64,000 bases of DNA from Polyangiaceae bacterium (GCA_016712345.1 JADJRH010000001.1:2480001-2544000); one strand, 5' to 3'. Positions 1-9,107 are shown, counted from the stretch's first letter. Notes: a model not told the origin generated them from the sequence alone. Numbers and translations are program-made.

Positions 1-2
1 AC

Positions 3-842
3 CACGCACGGCTCGTATTCGTGGGAGATGTCGATCAGCTTCCGTCTGTCGGGCCGGGGGCTGTGCTTCGAGACCTCATTTATTCGGACGTTGTGCCCAC
101 GGTGCGCCTTTCGCAGATCTTTCGGCAGGCTGAAGGCAGTTTAATTGTTGAAAACGCGCACCGTATTCACGAAGGGAAAGCGCCTATTTCGTCGGATCAA
201 CCGGGTGGGCAGTTTCACATTATTGTTCGAAAAGACGGCGAAAGCGCCGCCGATACCATTCAAAAGATCGTTACCAAAAACATTCCAGATCGATTTGGGC
301 TTGATCCAAAGCGTGACGTGCAGGTGCTTGTCCCCATGCACCGCGGTGAAACTGGCACCATGGCGCTCAATCAACGGCTTCAAGCGGCGCTCAACCCCAC
401 GGGGCCGAGTGTGAGTCGGGGCGGGCGGGTCATGCGTGTCGGCGACAAAGTGATGCAGCTCAAAAACGACGCCGAACGTGATGTGTACAACGGCGATGTG
501 GGGTTCATTCAAGCGATCGATCTCGAAGCGCGCGAGGTGCTTGTTCGTTTCGATGACGATCGCGAGGTGTCCTACGACGAAGGTGATCTCGACGAATTGT
601 CGCTTGCGTACGCAACGAGCATTCATAAAAGCCAGGGAAGCGAATATCCGGCTGTTGTCATTCCCCTTCTGACCGAGCACTTTGTAATGCTCTCGCGCAA
701 TCTGTTTTACACGGCGGTAACGCGCGGAAAAAAACTGGTTGTGCTCGTTGCAAACCCCCGCGCAATTCACCTCGCGCTCGCAGAAACTCGAAAAGAAGAG
801 CGCAAGACGTTTCTCTCCGAGCGACTCCGAATGCGACGTTGA
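3..842 (+). CDS. recD2: RecD2-like DNA helicase, C-terminal part (5' truncated by window edge)
   Basis: The reading frame is open from the first bases of the window, so the start lies upstream. The visible 279 residues are the C-terminal half of a superfamily 1B (RecD/TraA-type) helicase. They contain the Walker B/motif II segment LVFVGDVDQLPSVGPG near the start, motif III/IV-like LSQIFRQ, the UvrD-like C-terminal block YATSIHKSQGSEYPAVV (motif V) and LFYTAVTRGKKLV (motif VI). The SH3-like insertion typical of RecD2 (about VGDKVMQLKNDAERDVYNGD) sits between them. No recB or recC is visible, which favours stand-alone RecD2 rather than the RecBCD subunit. Role by family: ATP-dependent 5'-3' DNA unwinding in repair. 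Walker A lies outside the window. Confidence 0.9.
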   Translation, partial: HARLVFVGDVDQLPSVGPGAVLRDLIYSDVVPTVRLSQIFRQAEGSLIVENAHRIHEGKAPISSDQPGGQFHIIVRKDGESAADTIQKIVTKNIPDRFGLDPKRDVQVLVPMHRGETGTMALNQRLQAALNPTGPSVSRGGRVMRVGDKVMQLKNDAERDVYNGDVGFIQAIDLEAREVLVRFDDDREVSYDEGDLDELSLAYATSIHKSQGSEYPAVVIPLLTEHFVMLSRNLFYTAVTRGKKLVVLVANPRAIHLALAETRKEERKTFLSERLRMRR

Positions 843-985
843 CCCGGCGGGTGCCCGTTGCTAAGTACCGCCCCCTTCTTTCCAGGGGTCGTGCTATGGC
901 CCAGCGTCCAATTGTGCGTGCTTTGCCGCGGCAACAAGCGCGCGTTCAACGCGGTTTCGCGACAGTCAAGATTCGGAGTTTTTCC

Positions 986-2119
986 ATGGCAGAGGCAGAA
1001 AACGGGCAGAACCCGACGGGTCTTCAAATCTCCGGCGGCGCCGCGATCATGGCGCCCGTCAGCGCGTTTCCCAACGGCGTGCCCGGCAATGCGATTATTG
1101 TGCTCCCGCTTTCAAAGCCTTCCGATGAGCTGAAAGAGCAGCTCAACGCGGGTCCAACGGCGCTCACCGTGGAGCAAATGTGGAAGCTCCTCGGCTTCAA
1201 CGGTCCCGCTGTGCAGGTGCAAGACGATCAGGGTCGTCCCATCGCCATCGGTCTTGAAGATCTGCTCGCGGGCCTCGACAAACATTGGCAAGAAGCTCAA
1301 GACGATCTCGGCCGCGGCCGAATTTACGCTCAAGAGCTGATGAAATACGGCCGCCTGCAACGCGCCGAACAGGTGCTTTCCAAGATCGTTGCAAAGGGCG
1401 GCACGGGTGATGACTGGCTTGCCCTCGGCGTTACCCAACTTCAGCAAAAGAAACTCGACAAGGCTGAAGGGACGCTCAAAGGCGCTCAAAACTTGTTGAA
1501 GCAAAATCCCTATCCGTCGCTTCACCTCGCCAAGCTCTTCGCAGAAAAAGAAGACAAAGCGAAAGAGCGTGAGTTTATCGACAAAGCCCTTGAGATCGAG
1601 GCAAACAGCGTTGATGCGTGGGCGCTTCTTTTTCAAACAGTGCGCCGCGACAACGACGGCGATACCGAAAAGGCCGTGAGCGAGTTGGAATCGCTCTCTG
1701 AAAAGAAAAAGGCCGCCGCTGCGTACGTTGCGATCCAAGGCTTTTTTGCCGGGGACGAATCAACGCTCGACAAGGCAATCCAATACGCGAAAAAAGGCGC
1801 CGAGAAATATCCCGACGACACATTGATGTTGCTCTGTCTGTCGGCGCTCTACGGCCAAAAGGGAGATCTCGAAGCGGTGGTGCGATTGCTCGCGCCGCAC
1901 GAAGCCAAGATGACGCGCGACGTGCGACTCGCGAACAACTACTTCGAAGCGCTCTTCCAATCGCGCCAAATCGAAAAAGTCACCAAGCTGCTCAACGCTC
2001 TCGCCGGTTCACCGAGCAAAGAGGTCAAGCAGTTTGCCATTGAGCGGTCGCGGATCGTTGCCCAGTTCCTCCAGCAGCAGCAGCAGCAGCTCGCCGGCGC
2101 GGCTCAACGAAAAGCCTAA
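986..2119 (+). CDS. TPR-repeat protein with C-terminal glutamine run
   Basis: A protein of 377 residues. The ATG at 986 was chosen because GGAG stands 8 bases upstream; the frame stays open further upstream but that part is low-quality sequence overlapping the helicase stop. Residues 1-110 form an N-terminal region of unknown fold. Residues 115-340 are helical repeats with TPR-like patterns (WLALGVTQLQQKKLDKAEGT, DTLMLLCLSALYGQKGDLEA). The C-terminus ends with a five-Gln run (QQQQQ). No signal peptide or membrane segment is seen, so it is probably cytoplasmic, perhaps a scaffold. The substrate or partner cannot be read from the sequence. It precedes a Ser/Thr kinase on the same strand with a 145-bp gap. 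Confidence 0.75.
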   Translation: MAEAENGQNPTGLQISGGAAIMAPVSAFPNGVPGNAIIVLPLSKPSDELKEQLNAGPTALTVEQMWKLLGFNGPAVQVQDDQGRPIAIGLEDLLAGLDKHWQEAQDDLGRGRIYAQELMKYGRLQRAEQVLSKIVAKGGTGDDWLALGVTQLQQKKLDKAEGTLKGAQNLLKQNPYPSLHLAKLFAEKEDKAKEREFIDKALEIEANSVDAWALLFQTVRRDNDGDTEKAVSELESLSEKKKAAAAYVAIQGFFAGDESTLDKAIQYAKKGAEKYPDDTLMLLCLSALYGQKGDLEAVVRLLAPHEAKMTRDVRLANNYFEALFQSRQIEKVTKLLNALAGSPSKEVKQFAIERSRIVAQFLQQQQQQLAGAAQRKA

Positions 2120-2264
2120 ACGTTGCCGCTTTACCGCGGGGATCGAGCACCTTTTGGGGTTTCGGTCCCCGTTCCGGTTTTGTGCCCGCGCGAAGGGTTA
2201 ACCGTACAATTTGACCTGGGCGTATGGTTGGCAGAACCTTTCCTTTAAGGTTTGAGTTTTTAGC

Positions 2265-3593
2265 GTGAACCCCGGTGATCTCATTTCCGGCAAATACAGG
2301 CTCCTGCGCCTTCTCGGCTCAGGCGGAATGGGATCCGTGTGGGCTGCGCGCAACGAACTCACCGATCGCGACTTCGCGATCAAGTTTCTGCTGCAACGCC
2401 TCGCGTCCAACAACGAAGCGCTAAATCGCTTTTTTCACGAGGCGCGCGCGTGCGGCCAACTCAAACATCCCGCCGTTGTGGATGTGTACGACATGGGCCA
2501 GGCCGAAGACGGCACGCCCTACATCGTGATGGAAATGCTCGAAGGCGAAGGCATGGATCAACGCCTCGCGCGCGAGGGGCGTTTCGATCCGGCCGAGGCC
2601 GCGGCATGGATTGCATTCGTTGCGCGCGGCCTTGATGAAGCGCACATGCGCGGCATCGTTCATCGAGATCTAAAGCCTGGAAACATCTTTTTTGCGCTCG
2701 ACGATCGCGGCGACGTTCTGCCCAAAGTGCTCGACTTTGGCATCTCCAAAGCCACGGGACCGCAACGGGCAGAACTGGTGATGACCATGCAAGGCACGGT
2801 GCTCGGGTCGCCTGCGTACATGAGCCCCGAGCAGGCGCGCGGCGATCTTGATGTTGATGCGCGCAGCGATGTGTGGGCGCTCGGCCTCATTTTGTACGAA
2901 GCGATCACAGGCAAAGTGCCGTTCGATGCGCCCAACTACAACGCGCTCATGGTCGAGATCATCACGAAGCCTCACCGGCCTGCGAATGAGCTGTCGCCCA
3001 CGTGTCCCGCGGCGCTTTCACAGGTGATCGACCAAGCGCTTGAAAAAGAACGCGACAAGCGGATCCCATCGGCGCGCGAGTTGGCCGATCGCTTGGAATC
3101 GGTGCTCATGCACATCACCGGCACGCCGCTCACACAGTTTCAACCTCGCGTGTCGATGCTCAGTGTGCGTCCGCCATCAATGTCGGCTCCCAACATTGGC
3201 ACCACGCAGGGCCCCTGGTCCGACGCGGCGCCCACGTTGGTTCGGCCCCGCCGTTCCAAAACCCCTTACGTTGCGGGCGCAATGGGAGTGCTTGCCATGT
3301 TGATTGCGGGCGCCGTTGTGGCCATTCGCACAGCGCCTCCTGTTGTTGCGGTGGCAAGCCGCGCGAACATCGCGCTCACAACGGCGCTGGCTCGCGCGCA
3401 CGACCGCGTTGAAAGCGCCAAGGCCGAAGCCGTTGCCGAACAGAAGCGCAAAGAGGCGGAGTCAAAACCCCCTCAAGTTGAACCTTCGGCCCAACCTGCG
3501 CCGTCTTCCACTCCGTCAGACAAAACAAAAAAGCCTGGAAAAAACGGCAAAAAAGACGACCCGCATGGGGGAGTCAACGGGCCCGGCTTTTAG
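2265..3593 (+). CDS. Hanks-type Ser/Thr protein kinase with C-terminal transmembrane anchor
   Basis: A kinase of 442 residues starting at GTG 2265. The kinase domain spans about residues 7-275. It has the Gly-rich loop GSGGMGSVWAA, the ATP-binding Lys in FAIKFLL, the catalytic loop HRDLKPGNIFF, the metal-binding DFG in LDFGIS, and activation/substrate segment GSPAYMSPEQARG. All catalytic residues are present, so it should be active. A Ser/Pro-rich linker follows, then one hydrophobic helix (about residues 330-350, AGAMGVLAMLIAGAVVA) and a charged Lys/Pro-rich tail. This is the usual plan of PknB-type myxobacterial kinases with the kinase domain in the cytoplasm. No PASTA or other sensor domain follows the membrane helix, so the input signal is not apparent. 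Confidence 0.93.
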   Translation: MNPGDLISGKYRLLRLLGSGGMGSVWAARNELTDRDFAIKFLLQRLASNNEALNRFFHEARACGQLKHPAVVDVYDMGQAEDGTPYIVMEMLEGEGMDQRLAREGRFDPAEAAAWIAFVARGLDEAHMRGIVHRDLKPGNIFFALDDRGDVLPKVLDFGISKATGPQRAELVMTMQGTVLGSPAYMSPEQARGDLDVDARSDVWALGLILYEAITGKVPFDAPNYNALMVEIITKPHRPANELSPTCPAALSQVIDQALEKERDKRIPSARELADRLESVLMHITGTPLTQFQPRVSMLSVRPPSMSAPNIGTTQGPWSDAAPTLVRPRRSKTPYVAGAMGVLAMLIAGAVVAIRTAPPVVAVASRANIALTTALARAHDRVESAKAEAVAEQKRKEAESKPPQVEPSAQPAPSSTPSDKTKKPGKNGKKDDPHGGVNGPGF

Positions 3594-3657
3594 CGCCGCG
3601 TGGTGCCCGGCGATCGAATACTAACAGTATTCAAATGCCGGCTGGAATGTGTACGCT

Positions 3658-5010
3658 TCACTTGGCGGCGTTGGCAACGGCGGCGGACCACGCGCGCGCC
3701 TGCTTACAAACGCCTTTGGACTGAGCGCTCTTACCGCCGCGCGCAAACGGCCCCATTGTCAGCGCCACGTATCGCTTGTTTTGCGCCCACGCAAACGGAC
3801 CGAGATCCGGCCTGTCCACGCAATTGCCATGGGCCTGCGCTTTGAGTACACGCGCGGCTTCGTTTGCATCGGCCTCTGTATCAAACGCAATGAGCCAGGC
3901 CAGCGCCGTTTCTCCGGCCGCCGCACCTTCCCCCCGCGCGAGCACATAGCGGTCGCCGCCCCATCCGGCCGCCGCGTTCACCGCGGTTTTTTGATCGGTC
4001 CATGCACCGAACACAATTCGAAGGCCCTGCTCCCCAACCACCTGCGAGTAGCCAGCCTTCCACGAGCGTTTTTCTTTTTCACTCGTGATCGCCGAAAACG
4101 AAGGCTCCATCACGGCCACCATCGGTTCTTTCGCGTCGAACTTGTCGAGGTGGAGCACCTGCTCCGTCGTTGTCGGCGGCGCTTTCCAAGCCGCGTTTAC
4201 GGCCGCAAACCCGCCGCGTTTTCGAAGCGCCTGCACGAATGTGTACCCATCTGTGTACGCAGCGATCAACGACTCGCGGTACACAACGGGAACATCGGGA
4301 GCAACGGACTCCATCGTCTCGCGTGCCTTTTCTGCAAAGGCGGTTTCATCAACCATCGCTCGATTGCCGCGCACCACTTCAAACGCGGCCGCGGTTGCGT
4401 CGCCCTCCGCCAAGCAATGCTCCGCGGATGTGCGCTCCTCTTCGCCGGCCTTGTATTTCAGCCGATCGCCGAGTTCAAAATGTTGATCTTGAAGCGCGTG
4501 AACCAACTCATGCGCCAATGTTTCACCGCGTTCGGCAGGCGAGAGATCGGTGATGAGGTACATCGCTTTCTCAGCCGGCTCGTAGAGGCCCGTAAGGCTT
4601 GCACCGAGCAGCTCGTAAACGCCGTTTTCTGCGTCGTATGCCGGCGAAACAAGCCCCAACGCGACGAGCACCTCCGCTTCGTTTGCGAGCACGTTGCGAG
4701 GCAACTCGCGCTCCACGTGTTTCCGAGCCATCTCCGCAACCTCGTTGCGATCGAGCGTTCGAAAGGCCACATCCGAAAGAATTGGAAGCTCTCTTGCCGC
4801 CGCCACTCTCTCAAACACGGCGCGCAGTCGAACGGCTTCGTTTGAAGGGGGCGGCGTGTTTGGCACCGTTTCCGAAGCCGTTGCCGAACTAATTGAGTGC
4901 GGCTCGGCGGGGCGATTCGCCGCGGTCATCGGCGCCGGCTCTTGTGTACACGCACCGAGTGTGCCGGCGCAGAGAATCAAACAGCCTTGGATCCAAGCTC
5001 CGACGCGCAC
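3658..5010 (-). CDS. Putative lipoprotein with HEXXH zinc-protease-like motif
   Basis: A protein of 450 residues, GTG start at 5010, one base after the rpe stop, so the two are probably co-transcribed. The N-terminus is a lipoprotein signal (ILCAGTLGAC, Cys 21). The motif TLAHELVHALQDQHFELG (around residue 165-182) is a canonical HEXXH zinc site embedded in the ELVHALQDQHF block seen in uncharacterised bacterial zincin-like proteins. The rest of the protein has no domain that I recognise. Probable location is the outer or inner membrane surface, with a metal-dependent hydrolase function inferred only from the motif. The third zinc ligand cannot be assigned by eye. Confidence 0.8.
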   Translation of the reverse strand: MRVGAWIQGCLILCAGTLGACTQEPAPMTAANRPAEPHSISSATASETVPNTPPPSNEAVRLRAVFERVAAARELPILSDVAFRTLDRNEVAEMARKHVERELPRNVLANEAEVLVALGLVSPAYDAENGVYELLGASLTGLYEPAEKAMYLITDLSPAERGETLAHELVHALQDQHFELGDRLKYKAGEEERTSAEHCLAEGDATAAAFEVVRGNRAMVDETAFAEKARETMESVAPDVPVVYRESLIAAYTDGYTFVQALRKRGGFAAVNAAWKAPPTTTEQVLHLDKFDAKEPMVAVMEPSFSAITSEKEKRSWKAGYSQVVGEQGLRIVFGAWTDQKTAVNAAAGWGGDRYVLARGEGAAAGETALAWLIAFDTEADANEAARVLKAQAHGNCVDRPDLGPFAWAQNKRYVALTMGPFARGGKSAQSKGVCKQARAWSAAVANAAK

Positions 5011-5011
5011 G

Positions 5012-5716
5012 TCACTCGCCTCGACGAACGGCGTCGATCGCGCTTCGGTACATCACCACGCGCTCTTCATACGACTTGCCGCGATTGTCGGTCACGCCCC
5101 CAAACACGGCGGACCCGGCCACCAACATGGTTGCGCCCGCCTCAATTACCTGTCGTGCGGTGCCTCTCGCCACGCCTCCGTCCACTTCAAGCTCCACGTT
5201 GAGGTTTTTTTCGTCGATTGCTTTTCGAAGTGAGCGCAGCTTTGGAAGCGCTGCCGGAATAAAACTCTGCCCGCCAAACCCCGGATTGACGCTCATGACC
5301 AACACCAGGTCTACGTCGCCGAGCACGTGATCAATCGATTGTTCGTGCGTATGGGGGTTGAGCACCACTCCCGCCTTTTTGCCCAATCCGCGAATTTGCT
5401 GAATGGTGCGATGCAAGTGCGGCGATGCTTCAATGTGTACACTGATTATGTCAGCGCCCGCTTTTGCAAAGTCGGCCACATAACGTTCCGGCTCCACAAT
5501 CATCAGGTGTACATCCAGCGGGAGTTTCGTCGCCGCCCGAACCGCTTCCACAATGATCGGTCCAATAGTGATGTTGGGCACAAAGCGTCCATCCATCACG
5601 TCCACATGAATCCAATCGGCGCCCGCCTCTTCGGCCGCTCGAACTTCTTCAGCGATGCGCCCAAAGTCCGCCGATAAAATGGATGGTGCGATACGAATAG
5701 GCCGGTGTGTACTCAT
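5012..5716 (-). CDS. rpe: Ribulose-phosphate 3-epimerase
   Basis: TIM-barrel enzyme interconverting ribulose-5-phosphate and xylulose-5-phosphate in the pentose phosphate pathway. The Met beginning MSTHRPIRIAPSIL was chosen (234 residues, the usual family size); the frame remains open upstream by 24 codons but those residues do not resemble the family. Family motifs are present: APSILSADF at the N-terminus, HVDVMDGRFVPNIT with the metal-binding His and Asp, LPLDVHLMI with the second metal-binding His, VMSVNPGFGGQSF, the metal-binding Asp in ELEVDGGV, and the phosphate-binding loop VAGSAVFG. It is the first gene of a two-gene unit with the HEXXH lipoprotein (gap 1 base). Confidence 0.95.
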   Translation of the reverse strand: MSTHRPIRIAPSILSADFGRIAEEVRAAEEAGADWIHVDVMDGRFVPNITIGPIIVEAVRAATKLPLDVHLMIVEPERYVADFAKAGADIISVHIEASPHLHRTIQQIRGLGKKAGVVLNPHTHEQSIDHVLGDVDLVLVMSVNPGFGGQSFIPAALPKLRSLRKAIDEKNLNVELEVDGGVARGTARQVIEAGATMLVAGSAVFGGVTDNRGKSYEERVVMYRSAIDAVRRGE

Positions 5717-5894
5717 CAATGTAGAAGCCTCGGTTGTCACGTCTCGCTCCCGGGGTGCGGCGTTCCGGCTGTGGGCTCCGCCGTTCACGCAATCACCTCG
5801 TGAATAGTCCGGGCTAGCACGAGACCGGTCGGTGAAACAGCGTGTTTGAAAGGCGGCCTATCGTGCTATGAGGCCGGAAGCGCGGAATGTACCC

Positions 5895-6338
5895 ATGAAC
5901 ACGAGGCCCCTCACCAAAGCCGACTACGACGAGATCGTCCGCGAAATCGACCATTGGTGGGGTGGTCCCACCACCGCTCTCGCACATCCGATGTTCTTTT
6001 ATGAACTCGGAAACCTCGCCCGCGTTGTTGAAAACGAAGGGCAACTCGTGGGCTTCCTGTTTGGATTTTTGTGCCCGGATAAGAGCACGGGATATGTACA
6101 CCTGGTTGGTATCCACCCGGATTATCGGCGTCGCGGCGTCGCCCGCATGCTCTACACGGCGTTTGAAGAAGACTGTCGCCGTGAAGGGATGAACCTCCTA
6201 AAGGCAATCACCACGCTCGGCAATGAGGCTTCGGTATCGTTCCACCGCGCTTTGGGCTGGAATGCGGCGGAAATTGAGGACTACGCGGGCCCCGGCAGAA
6301 TGCGAATCGTCTTCACCAAGTCGCTCACGCCCGGCTAA
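5895..6338 (+). CDS. GNAT-family N-acetyltransferase
   Basis: A protein of 147 residues starting at MNTRPLTKADYDEI; an upstream in-frame ATG at 5868 would add nine residues without family similarity. The acetyl-CoA binding motif A is clear: VHLVGIHPDYRRRGVARML, with the R-R-G-V-A pyrophosphate loop, followed by the C-terminal strand-helix VSFHRALGWNAAEIEDY typical of RimI-like GNATs. The substrate is unknown. It is transcribed divergently from rpe across a gap of about 180 bp. A hairpin follows the stop codon. Confidence 0.88.
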   Translation: MNTRPLTKADYDEIVREIDHWWGGPTTALAHPMFFYELGNLARVVENEGQLVGFLFGFLCPDKSTGYVHLVGIHPDYRRRGVARMLYTAFEEDCRREGMNLLKAITTLGNEASVSFHRALGWNAAEIEDYAGPGRMRIVFTKSLTPG

Positions 6339-6360
6339 ATAACAAACCACTTGTTTTATT
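6339..6360 (+). terminator. Possible intrinsic terminator after the GNAT gene
   Basis: Immediately after the TAA stop, AATAACAA and TTGTTTTATT form an imperfect hairpin with a short ACCAC loop, and the right arm is T-rich. It is AT-rich in a GC-rich context. The stem is weak, so the call is tentative. Confidence 0.4.
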
Positions 6361-6462
6361 GACCGCTGAATTGATCGGCGTACGCTCGAAATCTCTGGAT
6401 GCTCGCTCGCAGGGCAACTGACAGTTGCGGAGGGCGCCCATTTTCCAACCGAGGGTAAGGTC

Positions 6463-7272
6463 GTGCGGCTCCACATCCTTCTTGCTTTTACCTGCCTTTC
6501 CGCTCTCGCCTGCGCGAAAGGAAACACCTTCCAAGGTACCGGCGGCAATGGCACCGGGGGCTCCGGTGACACGGGCGGCGGTGGCCAAACAACCGGTTCA
6601 ACAACCACCATTATATCCACCGGCGGGAGCACCACCTCCTCCACCCTTCCCCCGTGTGATGAGCAACCCTGCAAACTTGTCTCGCCTCAATGCGGTTGCG
6701 CCGACGGTGAGATGTGCGCCATCGGCGACACAGGTGATCGGGAGTGCCATGCCGAAGGCGACAAACAAATTGACCAAGAGTGCGTAGGCCTATTTTCGTG
6801 TGCGGCCGGGTCACTCTGTGTTCAGGTTTCCACCCAAAAGTCGGTATGCAGTCCCTACTGCGACAACGACAATCAATGCAACGGTGGAATTTGCCTTATC
6901 CAGTTGAATGATCCTTCCAGCCCCGGCCAAGCTCTGCAGGACGTTACCCTGTGTTCTGACGACTGCGATCCTACCACCGCGGCCGGGTGTCCACCCGGGT
7001 TAAACCTGGGTTGTCAACTTGGTCAAGAATCTACCGGTCAAATGCGCGTGTTTACCATTTGTGGGGGCACCGGGCCCGGGGGTCAGGCGGCCACCTGCAC
7101 AGACAGTGAAGACTGTGCCGCAGGATATGGCTGTTTCACCCTCAGCGATATGTCGCAAAAGTGCCTCAAATATTGTAAGCCCGCGAGCCCTTCTTGCCCG
7201 GGCGCCGCCACCTGCTACTCATTCGACCCGCAGCTCCTCTACAAGGGTGTTGAATTCGGCGCCTGCCTCTAA
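6463..7272 (+). CDS. Cys-rich lipoprotein with Gly/Thr-rich linker
   Basis: A protein of 269 residues with a GTG start at 6463, preceded by an AGG-containing purine stretch. The signal sequence has lipobox LSALAC (lipidated Cys 17). Residues 20-65 are a low-complexity Gly/Thr/Ser linker, a common feature of myxobacterial surface lipoproteins. The remainder is Cys-rich (about 26 Cys), with spaced pairs such as CGCADGEMC, CSPYCDNDNQC and CTDSEDCAAGYGC, resembling disulfide-rich repeats of secreted myxobacterial proteins. No catalytic motif is visible. The next gene follows after 7 bp, so they may be co-transcribed. Confidence 0.8.
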   Translation: MRLHILLAFTCLSALACAKGNTFQGTGGNGTGGSGDTGGGGQTTGSTTTIISTGGSTTSSTLPPCDEQPCKLVSPQCGCADGEMCAIGDTGDRECHAEGDKQIDQECVGLFSCAAGSLCVQVSTQKSVCSPYCDNDNQCNGGICLIQLNDPSSPGQALQDVTLCSDDCDPTTAAGCPPGLNLGCQLGQESTGQMRVFTICGGTGPGGQAATCTDSEDCAAGYGCFTLSDMSQKCLKYCKPASPSCPGAATCYSFDPQLLYKGVEFGACL

Positions 7273-7279
7273 CGTGCTT

Positions 7280-7771
7280 ATGACCGCTCCCGATGTTGAG
7301 CGCCTCCGCGAAGTAGGCCTTTTTGGCGGCCTAAACGACGAAGCGCTTGAAAGTCTGGGTCACGCGCACGAAGTCGTTTCGGCTCCGGTTGGGTCCGACG
7401 TGTTTCGCGAAGGTGAGCCGGGCCGTGAAATGTTTGTAGTGCTTGAAGGTCAGGTTGAACTCTACCGGGTAATCAACGGCTATGAGACAATCATTGCATC
7501 CGTTGCGAAAAATGACTGGTTTGGTGAAATGAGCATGCTTGACATCTTACCCCGTCAAGCCACGGCCCGCGTTATTCTACCCACCACTCTACTTCGGCTG
7601 ACAGCCCACGATCTGGATGTACTCTACCGTCGCGATCTGAAAGCTTACTCCCTATTGGTGCTCAACATGGCGCGTGAAATGTCGCGTCGGCTGCGATTGG
7701 CAGATGCCATTGTCGCGGACATGCGTGCGCTTCATCGCCCACCCCCCGGCGATCCTTCCCATTCAGACTAA
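7280..7771 (+). CDS. Cyclic-nucleotide-binding (CRP/CAP-fold) domain protein
   Basis: A protein of 163 residues consisting almost only of a cNMP-binding beta-roll. It has the early helix ERLREVGLFGGLNDEALESL, the strand-turn block GSDVFREGEPGREMFVVLEG, and the phosphate-binding-cassette region VAKNDWFGEMSMLDILPRQATARV, where E and the R-x-T/A pair are close to the CRP pattern. A short helical tail follows and there is no helix-turn-helix, so it is not a CRP-type regulator by itself; a signalling or regulatory subunit is more likely. A class III adenylate/guanylate cyclase occurs at 22-23 kb, but no direct link is shown. Confidence 0.88.
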   Translation: MTAPDVERLREVGLFGGLNDEALESLGHAHEVVSAPVGSDVFREGEPGREMFVVLEGQVELYRVINGYETIIASVAKNDWFGEMSMLDILPRQATARVILPTTLLRLTAHDLDVLYRRDLKAYSLLVLNMAREMSRRLRLADAIVADMRALHRPPPGDPSHSD

Positions 7772-7803
7772 AATCACCACCTAGGTAGAAAACCACCAGC
7801 CAC

Positions 7804-8193
7804 CTACCCATTTCCGCCGAAGCCGGAGGCAGCTCCCGTTCCACCGGTTCCACCGGCACCAGTTCCACCGGTTCCACCGGCACCAGTTCCACCGGTACCG
7901 CCGACTCCACCGGCACCCCCACCACCCGTTTGAAGTGTACCCCCAGCGCCGCCTTCTCCACCCCCGGTTCCAGTTGAACCGGAGCTGGTTCCGTTCGTCA
8001 CGTCCTCGCCGCCTCCACCCCCACCCGCGCCTGTTGCTGCCGCGGTCCCGCCCGTGCCCGCAGCACCATCCATCGACGTTCCACCCGTGGATGTTGTGTC
8101 ATTTCCAGGCGGTTCAGGCTGCGGATTAAAGCACCCGATCAAGGTCGTAACGAGCACCAAGGGGAGGGTGAGGGCGAGGCGAAAGCGCTCCAT
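7804..8193 (-). CDS. Small Gly/Thr-rich lipoprotein
   Basis: A protein of 129 residues starting at MERFRLALTLPL with lipobox LIGC (VTTLIGCFNPQPEPPG). After the PQPEPPGND spacer the rest is low complexity, Gly with Thr, Ala and Ser, including repeats of GTGGTGAGG near the C-terminus. The DNA counterpart is a run of near-identical 'ccaccggcaccagttccaccgg' units at about 7836-7915, so copy number may vary by slippage. No globular domain is present. It converges on the cNMP-binding gene. Confidence 0.65.
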   Translation of the reverse strand: MERFRLALTLPLVLVTTLIGCFNPQPEPPGNDTTSTGGTSMDGAAGTGGTAAATGAGGGGGGEDVTNGTSSGSTGTGGGEGGAGGTLQTGGGGAGGVGGTGGTGAGGTGGTGAGGTGGTGAASGFGGNG

Positions 8194-8311
8194 GACCCTA
8201 TGGTACTGCAATGCCTGCGCCAGCGCTGCCAGAATGGTTTGCGCGGGTTTTCCCTTAAACGTCGGCCCGCGTTCCGGCACAAGATGGCACGCTTGCCGGA
8301 CGGACGGATCC

Positions 8312-8515
8312 CTACAGGTCGTCTTCGTCTTGGAGGAGCGCTTCCTGTTCAAAGCGAGCGCGGGCTTCTAAAATATCCTGCTCGCTCAGCCAGGTTTGCA
8401 AACACTCCCCATTGGGAGACACTTGATACACGTCGCGTCGATTCTCACCATGCCCGTCTTCGAGGACGCGCACCACTTCATGGTGAAATCCGCACTTTGG
8501 GCAGAGCGCTTTCAT
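8312..8515 (-). CDS. Small zinc-ribbon-like protein
   Basis: A 67-residue reading frame beginning MKALCPKCGFHHEVVRV. The CPKC pair at the N-terminus could bind a metal as half of a zinc ribbon, but no second CxxC pair is present (one further Cys in NGECLQTW). The C-terminus is acidic (EALLQDEDDL). It has gene-like composition and sits between two other minus-strand genes with about 120 and 80 bp gaps. Function unknown. Confidence 0.55.
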   Translation of the reverse strand: MKALCPKCGFHHEVVRVLEDGHGENRRDVYQVSPNGECLQTWLSEQDILEARARFEQEALLQDEDDL

Positions 8516-8594
8516 AAAACATTCATATCAGCAATTCATCATTATCCTGCGAATCCGTTCGCGCTTTGCCGCACGCACACCCGACACGGTAGTT

Positions 8595-9107
8595 CTACCC
8601 TTGTTCTTCCGCGCGAACCTGGTCTTCCTCTTTGAGATGTTTGTCGCCGTCGGGGTCGGGATCGCGAACAACAACCACCGGAACATTTGCCCTGCGAAGT
8701 ACCCGTTCGGCAACACTGCCGAGCAGCAATCGCCGAACGCCGCTTCTACCATGTGTACCCATAACAATCACGTCGGCTTTTTGATTTACCGCCTGCGCCA
8801 AGATCGTATCGGCCACGTCCCCCGTCGTAACCACCGCCGCCACCGACTCTGTGGCCGTGCGACCTTCCATGGCAGTTTCAAGCCTGCGTTTGGCCGCCGT
8901 TTGAAGATAGTCTTCAATCCGAACAGCCGAGTCTGACCCATCGGGTACAAGTTTTTGACCTGCGTCGAGCCCGTGGGGAATTGGGGAAACGTGCAGTAGA
9001 ACCACGCGCCCTCCACACATGGCAGCCAGGTCACATGCAAGGCTGTGCGCTCGTTCTGCCGCAGTTGAAAAGTCGTGTGGTACCAGCAGCGTTTTCCAGT
9101 TCATCAT
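8595..9107 (-). CDS. Universal stress protein (UspA family)
   Basis: A protein of 170 residues. Two adjacent ATG codons (9107 and 9104) are possible starts; GAGG stands about 20 bases upstream. The fold signatures are the first strand WKTLLVPHDFSTAAERAH, the central DVIVMGTHGRSGVRRLLLGS which is the G-2x-G-9x-G(S/T) ATP-binding motif, and the last strand ANVPVVVVRDP. It is therefore of the ATP-binding UspA type. It lies directly downstream of the DsrE gene on the same strand, separated by an 80-bp gap with a hairpin, so it may belong to the sulfide cluster or be independently expressed. Confidence 0.9.
   Translation of the reverse strand: MMNWKTLLVPHDFSTAAERAHSLACDLAAMCGGRVVLLHVSPIPHGLDAGQKLVPDGSDSAVRIEDYLQTAAKRRLETAMEGRTATESVAAVVTTGDVADTILAQAVNQKADVIVMGTHGRSGVRRLLLGSVAERVLRRANVPVVVVRDPDPDGDKHLKEEDQVRAEEQG

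Noticed and set aside
141..770. Long antisense frames opposite the helicase and other genes
   Set aside because: They mirror codon bias of the sense gene, lack family motifs and have no ribosome-binding sites.
3649..4845. 398-codon frame on the plus strand opposite the HEXXH lipoprotein
   Set aside because: The minus-strand frame has a lipobox, HEXXH motif and tight linkage to rpe; the plus-strand one is Arg/Cys-rich shadow sequence.
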